In this document: piece after piece, positions 1 to 7,355 of the stretch
How positions within the stretch are numbered: position 1 is the first letter of the stretch
How the letters are laid out: every line of letters starts with the position of its first letter
Translations under genes and position numbers: made by a program
Source of the DNA: Pseudomonadota bacterium
GTDB taxonomy: Bacteria > Pseudomonadota > Alphaproteobacteria > Caedimonadales > UBA1908
Assembly (NCBI GenBank): GCA_020161545.1
Contig: JAIUNT010000008.1
Span: 1 to 43,246, forward strand
DNA: 43,246 nt
Direction of reading: 5' to 3'
Notes under the pieces: generated by a model
Databases searched by the model: none
Told to the model about the DNA's origin: nothing
Seen by the model: only the letters and a program-made list of their open reading frames with translations

Positions 1-119
1 GCACAACCCGTGGCTTCTCATCACTTTTTTGAGTGAGAAAATACACAGCACACACAACTAGGGTTAAGGAGAATATCCAGCGCCACATAAAAGGCTTATC
101 GCCCAATGCGCGCGAGAAT

Positions 120-923
120 TTAATTGAGCTTTTTCTTCAGGAAATCAATGCCGCCATCTACCGCCTTGCGGGCAAAGAGAAAGGTATTCACATGCCCCCA
201 GAACTCCACAATATGCAACTCACTCTCTACTCCATGCTCGAGCAGGCGATACTGCATATTGGATGACTGCACCGCCTCCACCAACGTGTCGGTCTTGCCA
301 TGATAGAAATACATCTCAGGCGCCCAAGGGCCAATGTGAGTGATCGCCGAGGCCTCTTTGTACTCTTTGCGCCGGCCCGGCAGATAACCATCCAAGAGAT
401 GAGTAATAATGGGAGACTGAGGGTACCAAGAAAGATCAAACGGTGCGCCGCCGGCCACGATCGCTTTGAGCACGGGGGCTTTGAGTTTTTCGCTCTCAAG
501 CAGCGCCCACTGCGTGATGATGTGGCCTCCGGCCGAATAGCCCCAGCCTGCCATCCTACTCACGTCACCGTGATACTTACTGGCATTGACCTTCATCCAC
601 TCCACTGCATGATTCACATCTTCAATTTGCGCTGGATAACGATGAGCGGGAGCAAAACGATAGGAGAGATTCATCACCACAAACCCATGGGAGGCCACTA
701 GTTCTGCAATTTTTGACATATCCCCACGGTGCCGTCCGCCCCACGAGCCTCCATGAACCATGAAGACAATTGGATAAGTTTTATCATCTTGAGGCCGCAC
801 AATATCGGCCTCAAGTGTGGTGTCCTTATCTTGAAAATAGGTCACAGACTCAGTGGAAAATGGCAGGGGACCGAGTCCGGTCCCCAAACCTAGAAGAAAG
901 AGCCAATGAAGGAAAGCCGCCAT
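120..923 (-). CDS. Alpha/beta hydrolase (esterase/lipase-like), probably exported
   Basis: A 267-residue serine hydrolase of the BD-FAE/esterase type that probably cleaves a carboxyl ester; the substrate is unknown. The oxyanion-hole motif HGGSWGG is at residues 57-63, the nucleophile elbow GYSAGG puts the catalytic Ser at 130, and Asp212 (in KTDTLV) and His244 (in GHVNT) complete the triad. The first 20 or so residues are hydrophobic and look like a signal peptide or anchor, so action in the periplasm or at the membrane is likely. It starts 5 nt after the aconitase stop on the same strand, so it is probably the second gene of an acnA operon. The pairing has no obvious metabolic logic. The 119 nt beyond its stop hold no gene I can support. 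Confidence 0.85.
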   Translation of the reverse strand: MAAFLHWLFLLGLGTGLGPLPFSTESVTYFQDKDTTLEADIVRPQDDKTYPIVFMVHGGSWGGRHRGDMSKIAELVASHGFVVMNLSYRFAPAHRYPAQIEDVNHAVEWMKVNASKYHGDVSRMAGWGYSAGGHIITQWALLESEKLKAPVLKAIVAGGAPFDLSWYPQSPIITHLLDGYLPGRRKEYKEASAITHIGPWAPEMYFYHGKTDTLVEAVQSSNMQYRLLEHGVESELHIVEFWGHVNTFLFARKAVDGGIDFLKKKLN

Positions 924-928
924 AGGCC

Positions 929-3604
929 TTAGGCGTTGAGCTTACGAAGCACGTAGTGAAGGATGCCCGAGTTCTTGTAGTACTCAAGCTCGTTGGCGGT
1001 ATCGATACGTGATTGGAATTGAGTCTTCACCACTTCACCATTGCTGCGTTTGATCTCAGCATTGATAAGAGCTTTCGGGCCCATCGTCGCGACACCCGTG
1101 AGGCTCACGGTCTCAGAGCCATCAAGGTTAAGTGACTTGCGGTTTTGGCCATTAGTGAACACCAACGGAATCACACCCATACCGATCAAGTTAGAACGGT
1201 GAATACGCTCAAAGCTCTCGGCGATCACCGCCTTCACGCCCAGTAAACGTGTGCCTTTTGCTGCCCAGTCGCGGGAGGAACCCGTGCCATACTCTTTACC
1301 AGCAACAACAATAAGAGGGGTCTTGTTGTTGGCATAGGCCATGGCTGCGTCATAAATGGTCAGGAGTTCTCCCGATGGCATGAAGTGGGTGTATCCCCCC
1401 GTGCGCTCTGGCACCATCTCATTTTGGATGCGGATGTTGGCAAAGGTGCCGCGCATCATAACCTCATGGTTACCGCGCCTGGAGCCGTAAGAGTTGAAGT
1501 CAGCTTGGGCAATGCCATGGGACGTGAGGTAAAGCCCTGCTGGGCTGTCCTTTTTAATGGAGCCCGCAGGCGAGATGTGGTCCGTTGTGATGCTGTCACC
1601 AAAAAGTGCCAGAATGCGGGCACCTTCCACGTCACTGGTGGCTTCAGGCTGCGCACGCAGGCCGTCAAAATAGGGAGGCGCCTTGACATAGGTGCTGTCC
1701 TCTTCCCACGCGTAAGTGAGACCCTTGGGGCACGCAAGATCTGCCCATGCCTTTTCGCCTTTAAAGACATTGTCATAGCGCTCGCGGAACATTTTTGAGG
1801 TGATATTGGCCTCAACGCACGCCTTGATATCTGCATTAGAGGGCCATATGTCGCGCAAGTACACGGGAGCACCGTCTTTTCCTGTCCCAAGGGGAGCAGT
1901 TGTGAGGTCTTTCTTGATGCTACCCACCAAAGCGTAGGCAACAACAAGCATGGGGGAGGCAAGGTAATTGAGCTTTACCTGTGGATGGATGCGTCCTTCA
2001 AAGTTACGGTTTCCAGATAGGACGCTTGCCACCGCAAAGCCCTGCTCATCAATGGCCGCCGCGATCTCTGGATCAAGGGGTCCTGAGTTGCCAATGCATG
2101 TGGTGCACCCGTAACCCACAAGGTTGAACCCAAGGGCGTCGAGGTCCTTGTTTAAGCCTGATTTTTGCAAGTAGTCCGTGACCACCTGGCTGCCTGGTGC
2201 CAGGGACGTTTTCACCCAGGGCTGAACATTAAGACCCTTGGCAATGGCATTGCGCGCCAAAAGACCGGCTCCAAGCATTACAGATGGGTTCGATGTATTC
2301 GTGCAGCTTGTAATGGCTGCAATCACAACACTGCCATTTTCTAAATGGAAGGTTTGCCCATTTTTGGTGACGGCTGTTGAAGGCACTTTAGAGGGGGTTT
2401 CTGCGGCAATGGCCTTGTCAGACAGGGCCGCCATTTGAGACAGGGCAACTTTGTCCTGGGGGCGCTTTGGGCCAGCCAGGGTTGGGACAACGTCTTCAAG
2501 GGCCAGGTGCAGCGTTTGGGTAAACACGGGTGCCCAGTTTTCATCCCGCCACAAACCTTGCTCCTTGGCGTAGGCCTCCACAAGGGCAACCAGATGGGGA
2601 TCACGACCTGTGAAAGTGAGGTAATGCAGGGTTTCCTGATCCACAGGGAAAATACCGCATGTGGCGCCGTATTCAGGGGACATATTTGAAATGGTTGCCC
2701 GGTCTGCGATGGACAGCTCATCCAGACCATTTCCGTAAAACTCAACAAACTTGCCCACAACGCCGTGGGCGCGCAGCATCTGTGTGACGGTGAGGACTAA
2801 GTCTGTGGCAGTCACACCTTCAGGCAAGCGCCCCGTCAGCTCAAAGCCCACAACTTCCGGGATTAGCATGGAGAGGGGTTGGCCCAGCATGGCGGCCTCG
2901 GCCTCAATACCTCCCACGCCCCATCCAAGGACGCCCAAGGCGTTGATCATGGTGGTGTGGCTGTCCGTGCCCACAAGCGTGTCGGGATAGGCCCACGTGT
3001 GGCCGTTTTGTTGCTGAGACCACACGACCTTGCCTAAATACTCAAGGTTCACTTGGTGACAGATACCCGTGCCGGGCGGTACCACACGGAAGTTATTAAA
3101 GGACTGTTGTCCCCACTTAAGAAAGGCGTAGCGCTCTTTGTTGCGCTGATATTCTGTGTCGACGTTTTTGGTAAAAGCGCTGTCGTTTGCGTAGTAGTCC
3201 ACCATAACAGAGTGATCGATCACGAGATCCACGGGAGCCAGGGGATTAACGTTTTGGGGGTCTGCGCCTTGGGCTTTGACAGCGTCACGCATGGAGACAA
3301 GATCCACAACGGCCGGCACACCCGTGAAATCCTGCATCAGCACACGGGCAGGGGCAAAGGCAATTTCCCTATCAGACTTGCGCTCTTTCGTCCAGCTGGC
3401 CAGGGCCTTGAGGTCATCTTGGGTGACTTGCTCTCCATTTTCCCGGCGCAGCAAATTTTCCATCAAGACCTTTAAACAAAAGGGGAGGTTGGACACACCG
3501 CCTAGTGCTGCGTTGGCTTTTTTGAGACTGGCGTAAGTGTAAGTTTTTCCTTCAACCGTCAGCGTTTGGACCACTTTGTAGGAATCTAGAAGTGCGTGTG
3601 TCAC
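929..3604 (-). CDS. acnA: Aconitate hydratase A
   Basis: Aconitase of the AcnA/IRP1 branch, 891 residues, which is the usual full length. It interconverts citrate and isocitrate in the TCA cycle in the cytoplasm. The three [4Fe-4S] ligands are visible as Cys434 (ITSCTNTSNP) and Cys500/Cys503 (GYGCTTCIGNSGPL). DSHTTMINALG near residue 214 and the C-terminal swivelling-domain motif GTGSSRDWAAKGT are also conserved. The start is supported by a GGGGAG ribosome site at about 3614-3619 read on the minus strand. It is the first gene of a two-gene unit with the hydrolase downstream; a terminator of the preceding porin-like gene lies upstream, so transcription should start within 3605-3708. Confidence 0.98.
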   Translation of the reverse strand: MTHALLDSYKVVQTLTVEGKTYTYASLKKANAALGGVSNLPFCLKVLMENLLRRENGEQVTQDDLKALASWTKERKSDREIAFAPARVLMQDFTGVPAVVDLVSMRDAVKAQGADPQNVNPLAPVDLVIDHSVMVDYYANDSAFTKNVDTEYQRNKERYAFLKWGQQSFNNFRVVPPGTGICHQVNLEYLGKVVWSQQQNGHTWAYPDTLVGTDSHTTMINALGVLGWGVGGIEAEAAMLGQPLSMLIPEVVGFELTGRLPEGVTATDLVLTVTQMLRAHGVVGKFVEFYGNGLDELSIADRATISNMSPEYGATCGIFPVDQETLHYLTFTGRDPHLVALVEAYAKEQGLWRDENWAPVFTQTLHLALEDVVPTLAGPKRPQDKVALSQMAALSDKAIAAETPSKVPSTAVTKNGQTFHLENGSVVIAAITSCTNTSNPSVMLGAGLLARNAIAKGLNVQPWVKTSLAPGSQVVTDYLQKSGLNKDLDALGFNLVGYGCTTCIGNSGPLDPEIAAAIDEQGFAVASVLSGNRNFEGRIHPQVKLNYLASPMLVVAYALVGSIKKDLTTAPLGTGKDGAPVYLRDIWPSNADIKACVEANITSKMFRERYDNVFKGEKAWADLACPKGLTYAWEEDSTYVKAPPYFDGLRAQPEATSDVEGARILALFGDSITTDHISPAGSIKKDSPAGLYLTSHGIAQADFNSYGSRRGNHEVMMRGTFANIRIQNEMVPERTGGYTHFMPSGELLTIYDAAMAYANNKTPLIVVAGKEYGTGSSRDWAAKGTRLLGVKAVIAESFERIHRSNLIGMGVIPLVFTNGQNRKSLNLDGSETVSLTGVATMGPKALINAEIKRSNGEVVKTQFQSRIDTANELEYYKNSGILHYVLRKLNA

Positions 3605-3708
3605 GTAAGTGTCTCCCCATTCGTTAACATCTTGTTTTATGCAATGCTAACATGTTGAAAGGGGGCTGTATAGAGGAGGTTTTGAAAGGAAAAAGTCGAC
3701 AAAGACAG

Positions 3709-3735
3709 AAAAAAGGGGGCATAAACCCCCCTTTT
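3709..3735 (-). terminator. Rho-independent terminator of the first barrel gene
   Basis: On the minus strand AAAAGGGGG pairs with CCCCCTTTT around a 7-nt loop (arms at 3711-3719 and 3727-3735), and the second arm runs into six T residues. It lies just past the stop at 3755 and separates the barrel gene from acnA. Confidence 0.85.
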
Positions 3736-3754
3736 CCATAAGTAAGTGCTTTTC

Positions 3755-4390
3755 TTAGAGCTTGTAGGAAAGCTTCAAAAGCGCGAGGTGAGAGTTCAGC
3801 TTAACCTTTGCGTCGCTGAACTTCATGTCTTGCTCCCAGTAGTGGCGGTACTGGAGGTCAAGAGCAACGCGCTCGGTCAAGCTAACACCAGCACCTGCAC
3901 CGATGCCCGCGCCGAAGACTGACTTTTTATTGCCGTTGGCAGACAGTTGTGTGCCGGCGGCATCGTAAAGCTTATATTCATTCTTTTGTACACGCACAGC
4001 AACCAGACCATACAGGTTCCACTTGTTGCCAAAGTCCCAACCAAGGCGCGCATTAAACCCACCAAACCATGTTGGTTGGAACTTTGCCTTGTAGTTGATT
4101 CCTTCAGAATTAAAGGACTTGGAAGGGTTGCCAGCAACGTAACCAGCTTCAACACCAAAGCCGTACAGCCAAGAGTTTGCAGCGGACTTTGTCCAGTCAA
4201 GGGTCAAAGCAATAGGAGCTGTCCCATAAGTAGACTTGTTGAATCGTGATCCATCGTTGTTCTTTGTGTCAGCCTTAGTCCACTGACCGCCAGCTTGAAG
4301 ACCAACAGACCAGTTGCTCTTTGCGCAGTTAGCTTGTGCACCTGCTGCAAGAACCAATGCAGCTGCGGAAGCGAGTAGAATGTTTCTCAT
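3755..4390 (-). CDS. Outer-membrane beta-barrel protein (paralogue 1)
   Basis: A 211-residue outer-membrane protein of the small OmpA-like/opacity beta-barrel type. The start at 4390 gives a clean signal peptide (MRNILLASAAALVLAAGAQA) and has GGAGA 5 nt upstream; the frame is open for 41 more codons upstream but without a ribosome site. The mature part has alternating hydrophobic and aromatic strands typical of a barrel (WLYGFGVEAGYVAG, ARLGWDFGNKWNLYG, VALDLQYRHYWEQD) and ends in KLSYKL, a plausible final strand. It is a clear tandem paralogue of the protein at 4742-5383, sharing the signal peptide, the NCAKxNWSVGL start of the mature chain and the YRHYW motif. Role is unknown; porin, adhesin or surface antigen are all possible. 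Confidence 0.88.
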   Translation of the reverse strand: MRNILLASAAALVLAAGAQANCAKSNWSVGLQAGGQWTKADTKNNDGSRFNKSTYGTAPIALTLDWTKSAANSWLYGFGVEAGYVAGNPSKSFNSEGINYKAKFQPTWFGGFNARLGWDFGNKWNLYGLVAVRVQKNEYKLYDAAGTQLSANGNKKSVFGAGIGAGAGVSLTERVALDLQYRHYWEQDMKFSDAKVKLNSHLALLKLSYKL

Positions 4391-4415
4391 CGTTTTCTCC
4401 ATGTATGAGTTGTTA

Positions 4416-4454
4416 CCTGGCAGAAAGTAGAGGGCGGTCACTTTTTTTGCCAGG
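4416..4454 (-). promoter_or_regulatory. Stem-loop in the leader of barrel gene 1
   Basis: CCTGGCA at 4416-4422 is complementary to TGCCAGG at 4448-4454, with further pairing of AAAGT (4424-4428) and ACTTT (4440-4444). It sits 26-64 nt upstream of the start codon, in the probable 5' leader. The second barrel gene has a stem-loop at a similar position with different sequence. A role in mRNA stability or sRNA control is possible; that is inference. Confidence 0.5.
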
Positions 4455-4487
4455 AAAATGTCACAAGGGCATGTACGTTTGCGGAGA

Positions 4488-4498
4488 TCGTTGCAGAT
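4488..4498 (-). promoter_or_regulatory. Conserved upstream element of barrel gene 1
   Basis: ATCTGCAACGA (minus strand) occurs 98 nt upstream of this start and, identical, 100 nt upstream of the other barrel start (5483-5493). Here it overlaps an inverted repeat TTGCA-N4-TGCAA at 4491-4504. It may be part of the promoter or a regulator site. The rest of the 4391-4741 gap holds the leader stem-loop and the next gene's terminator; I see no gene in it. Confidence 0.45.
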
Positions 4499-4691
4499 TT
4501 GCAACAAGCCCAAGGACGACTAAAATGAAAAAGCTTATTTACTGAGGGGAGGGCGTGATGTGCTGGTAATTAAATGAGATGCGCACAAAAAGATATGAAA
4601 TTTGACAAGAAGGGCAAGGTATTGCTGGGAGGGTGTGCTGTCGGCGGGGGATTATATGTTGTGACGAGTCTTTGACGCGCTTTTGTCGGAC

Positions 4692-4720
4692 AAAAAAAGG
4701 GAGAGCGTGCTGCTCTCCCC
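4692..4720 (-). terminator. Rho-independent terminator of the second barrel gene
   Basis: A perfect 8-bp stem, GGGAGAGC (4699-4706) and GCTCTCCC (4712-4719), with a 5-nt loop. On the minus strand it is followed by seven T residues (4692-4698). It lies 22 nt past the stop at 4742. Confidence 0.92.
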
Positions 4721-4741
4721 ATTCTCTTGTGATGATTTTTC

Positions 4742-5383
4742 TTAGAAGTCGTAAGAGATCTTACCAAGGACGAGGTTTGAATCAAGCTCGCCTTTGCCAA
4801 TGCCATCGTTGAACTTAATGTCTTGATCCCAGTAGTGACGGTATTCAACGCCAAACTTCCAACGCTCAGCAAAGCGAACGTCGGCACCTGCGCCAACGCC
4901 AAAGCCCCAAACTGTGGTGCTCTTTGAGTATGTTGTGCTTGGTGATACGGTAAGATTTGTCAGCTCAGCCTTTGCACCCATGGCGCGGCCAGAAAGGAGG
5001 CCATAAAGGCTCCACCTGTTGCCAAAGTCCCAACCGAGGCGTGCGTTAAGTGCACCGAATGCATTGGGCTTAAAGGTGGTCTTATAATCTGATCCAGCAT
5101 AGCTGAAGTTGTTGGATGGATTTCCAGCAATGCCACCAACCTCAACACCAAAACCGTAAAGCCATGAGTTGGCCATGGAGTGCGTCCAGTCCAGTGTGAT
5201 TGCGATAGGAGCTGTGCTATAGGTGCTGTCGTTGATCTTAGTGCCGTCGTTAAATTTTGTGTCGATGCTTGTGCCTTGCCAGCCAGCCAAAAGACCAACG
5301 GACCAGTTCTTCTTAGCGCAGTTAGCTTGAGCGGATGCTGCAAGAATCATAGCGGCAGCTGAGGCCAAAAGAATATTTCTCAT
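4742..5383 (-). CDS. Outer-membrane beta-barrel protein (paralogue 2)
   Basis: A 213-residue paralogue of the protein at 3755-4390. The signal peptide is MRNILLASAAAMILAASAQA, followed by NCAKKNWSVGLLAGW, and the body carries WLYGFGVEVGGIAG, ARLGWDFGNRWSLYG and FGVEYRHYWDQD. It ends in KISYDF, with the C-terminal Phe typical of BAM substrates. The start has GGGAGA 8 nt upstream on the minus strand. Both copies have their own terminator, so they are separate transcription units rather than an operon. It should reside in the outer membrane. Function is not assignable beyond a small barrel. Confidence 0.88.
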   Translation of the reverse strand: MRNILLASAAAMILAASAQANCAKKNWSVGLLAGWQGTSIDTKFNDGTKINDSTYSTAPIAITLDWTHSMANSWLYGFGVEVGGIAGNPSNNFSYAGSDYKTTFKPNAFGALNARLGWDFGNRWSLYGLLSGRAMGAKAELTNLTVSPSTTYSKSTTVWGFGVGAGADVRFAERWKFGVEYRHYWDQDIKFNDGIGKGELDSNLVLGKISYDF

Positions 5384-5423
5384 TTATTTTTCTCCCTATA
5401 ATGAGTCGTTACATTTCCAGAAT

Positions 5424-5466
5424 ACACAAGGAGCCACGGCGTGCCACATCAATTTGCCCCTTGTGT
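5424..5466 (-). promoter_or_regulatory. Stem-loop in the leader of barrel gene 2
   Basis: ACACAAGG (5424-5431) and CCTTGTGT (5459-5466) are perfectly complementary over 8 bp. The structure lies 41-83 nt upstream of the start codon, matching the placement of the stem-loop upstream of barrel gene 1. Confidence 0.5.
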
Positions 5467-5482
5467 GCGCATTTTTGAATCG

Positions 5483-5493
5483 TCGTTGCAGAT
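5483..5493 (-). promoter_or_regulatory. Conserved upstream element of barrel gene 2
   Basis: Same 11-mer ATCTGCAACGA as at 4488-4498, at nearly the same distance (100 against 98 nt) from the start codon. Conservation of both sequence and position argues for function or recent duplication. Confidence 0.45.
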
Positions 5494-5520
5494 ATGACAC
5501 AAAACATGCACCAGAAACCA

Positions 5521-5555
5521 AATATTTGACAAATAGAAAACAATAAAATAAAAAA
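5521..5555 (+). promoter_or_regulatory. Probable sigma-70-type promoter for the gene at 5588
   Basis: TTGACA at 5527-5532, a 17-nt spacer and TAAAAA at 5550-5555. The -35 box is embedded in AAATATTTGACA, a 12-mer that recurs in front of two methyltransferase-like genes at 17465 and 18852. Confidence 0.55.
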
Positions 5556-5587
5556 ACACAAAACAAACCCCATCAATAAGGTAAATT

Positions 5588-6031
5588 ATGTCTAAAATTT
5601 TAATCATGCTTTGTGCTTTTCTGGCAATGACTGCCCGGGCGACGCATGAAGATCTTGCGCAAGACTGTGGTGCAAAAAAGAATGTGCACCGCGGCGTGCT
5701 GGCCGACCTTCCCTCTGAGTCGCGTCTGCATATTTATCTCGGGCGCACGCCTCGCACAGATGACAACCAGATGGCGGATGCGCGTCCTGATCAGTGTGGT
5801 CCGTTTCAAAAAAGTAGTGTGCCTGTTGTGCGCGCGTTTGTGTGCCGTGATCAAAGGGTTTGCCTGTTTGAAGGGTATAGGAACCTGGGACACTTTTATC
5901 TCAAAAAGGGACTGATGCGCGAAGCGAGGGAAGCCTTTCATACAGCCATCTCACAAGGCAGCCATGCGGTTTGCGTAAAAGAAGTTGAGGCTGTGCGCGC
6001 ATGTCTTATGGAGCACGGCCTGCGTCGATAG
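5588..6031 (+). CDS. Small exported protein with a TPR-like helical pair
   Basis: I do not recognise this 147-residue protein. Residues 1-18 (MSKILIMLCAFLAMTARA) form a signal peptide, so it should be periplasmic or secreted. The mature part carries six Cys residues, compatible with disulfides. Near residues 95-125 the run YRNLGHFYLKKGLMREAREA resembles one tetratricopeptide helix pair, which would suggest protein binding. A promoter lies upstream. The next gene, rseP, is on the same strand 130 nt downstream, so they are probably not tightly coupled. The start is supported by AAGG 6 nt upstream. Confidence 0.7.
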   Translation: MSKILIMLCAFLAMTARATHEDLAQDCGAKKNVHRGVLADLPSESRLHIYLGRTPRTDDNQMADARPDQCGPFQKSSVPVVRAFVCRDQRVCLFEGYRNLGHFYLKKGLMREAREAFHTAISQGSHAVCVKEVEAVRACLMEHGLRR

Positions 6032-6161
6032 ACGTTCTCGCATAAAAAAAAGTGCGAAGGGACATCTTTGCATCTGTATTATATTCTGGAAAGGCAGCGC
6101 TTGCCAAAGAGGCGCTTGCCTTCTAGAATCACGTGCATTGCGTGAAACGGGAACCCTATCC

Positions 6162-7295
6162 ATGATCGATTTTCTGGCCTCATTTTTCTACAACGTTTTT
6201 CCTTTTATTATTATTTTGTCCCTCCTCGTCTTTGTGCACGAGATGGGGCACTACCTGGTTGCCCTGCGCAACGGGGTGCGGGTTGATGTGTTCTCCATCG
6301 GGTTTGGGCCTGAGATTTTTGGCTGGCACGACAAGCGTGGCACACGCTGGAAGGTGAGTTACGTGCCGCTAGGTGGATATGTGCGCTTCTTTAGTGACGC
6401 CAATGCTGCCTCACAACCAGACTTTGCAAGCATTGAGGCCATGAGTGAGGAAGACAAAGCCTCAACGCTCTTTCATAAAACCGTGTGGCAGCGCATGGCC
6501 ATTTCCTTTGCGGGTCCTGCGGCGAATTACTTGTACGCCCTTGTTGTACTCACGCTCCTTTACGCAGTGATGGGCGCGCGCGTGCCAACGGGCGAGGTGC
6601 TCATTGGGCAGGTGATGGAGGGAAGCGCTGCGCAAAAAGCAGGGATTGCGCCTCAGGATATTCTTGTTTCCATGGACGGTGAGAGGCTCGCAACACCCAC
6701 AGCTGTGCAGAATTTTGTGAAAACGCGTCCCGGACAAGAAGTGCGCGCCGTGATCAAACGCGCGGGTCATGAAATGGCTTTGCCGATTACATTAGGTGAA
6801 AAGGCCACGCACAATAAGCGCCTTGGGACCCTGGGTGTAGAGCTTGGTGCGGGTACCAAGCATGTAGATATCGCGCTTTACGCAGCGCCGTGGGAGGCGA
6901 CCAAGCAGATCGGGCACGTGACATGGGATTCCCTTGCGACCTTTGGGCAGATGATTATGGGCGAGCGCTCCGCCGATGGTCTCAGCGGCCCCATTGGCAT
7001 CGCCCTTTTTGCAGGGGAGGCGGCCAAGCGTGATCTTTTTGAACTGGTGTGGCTTTCTGTCTTTTTGTCCATTAGCCTTGGACTTATTAATCTTTTTCCC
7101 ATTCCCATGCTTGATGGCGGACACATTCTCTTCTATACCATCGAAGCAGTTCGTGGTAAGCCACTGAGTGAAAAAGCCCAAGAGATTGGCTTTCGCATCG
7201 GATTTGCCATCGTGGGAACGCTGATTGTGTTTTCCACATGGAATGATCTGTCCAGGCTCAAAATCTTTGGATGGATTGCACAGCTCTTTAATTAA
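6162..7295 (+). CDS. rseP: Site-2 protease RseP (regulator of sigma-E protease)
   Basis: Inner-membrane zinc metalloprotease, 377 residues, which performs regulated intramembrane cleavage of anti-sigma factors and clears signal-peptide remnants. The zinc-binding HEMGH lies at residues 26-30 in the first membrane segment, a single PDZ domain spans about 140-212, and the second active-site motif MLDGGH is at 316-321. One PDZ domain and this length are typical of alphaproteobacteria. The frame is open upstream to 5985, but the family start is MIDFLASFF at 6162. It heads the envelope operon; in most relatives cdsA and dxr precede it, but here they do not. Confidence 0.95.
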   Translation: MIDFLASFFYNVFPFIIILSLLVFVHEMGHYLVALRNGVRVDVFSIGFGPEIFGWHDKRGTRWKVSYVPLGGYVRFFSDANAASQPDFASIEAMSEEDKASTLFHKTVWQRMAISFAGPAANYLYALVVLTLLYAVMGARVPTGEVLIGQVMEGSAAQKAGIAPQDILVSMDGERLATPTAVQNFVKTRPGQEVRAVIKRAGHEMALPITLGEKATHNKRLGTLGVELGAGTKHVDIALYAAPWEATKQIGHVTWDSLATFGQMIMGERSADGLSGPIGIALFAGEAAKRDLFELVWLSVFLSISLGLINLFPIPMLDGGHILFYTIEAVRGKPLSEKAQEIGFRIGFAIVGTLIVFSTWNDLSRLKIFGWIAQLFN

Positions 7296-7355
7296 ACAGT
7301 TGGGCCTGCGTGGCCTGGCGCAAACAGACAACACAAACAAGTGAAGGGGATACGA

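Noticed and set aside
33-266. 77-codon plus-strand reading frame at the window start
   Set aside because: More than half overlaps the C-terminal end of the well-supported hydrolase on the other strand, the start has no ribosome site and the protein matches nothing I know.
4570-4690. TTTGACA-like box on the plus strand between the two barrel genes
   Set aside because: No plus-strand gene follows; the barrel gene is on the other strand, so the match is probably chance.
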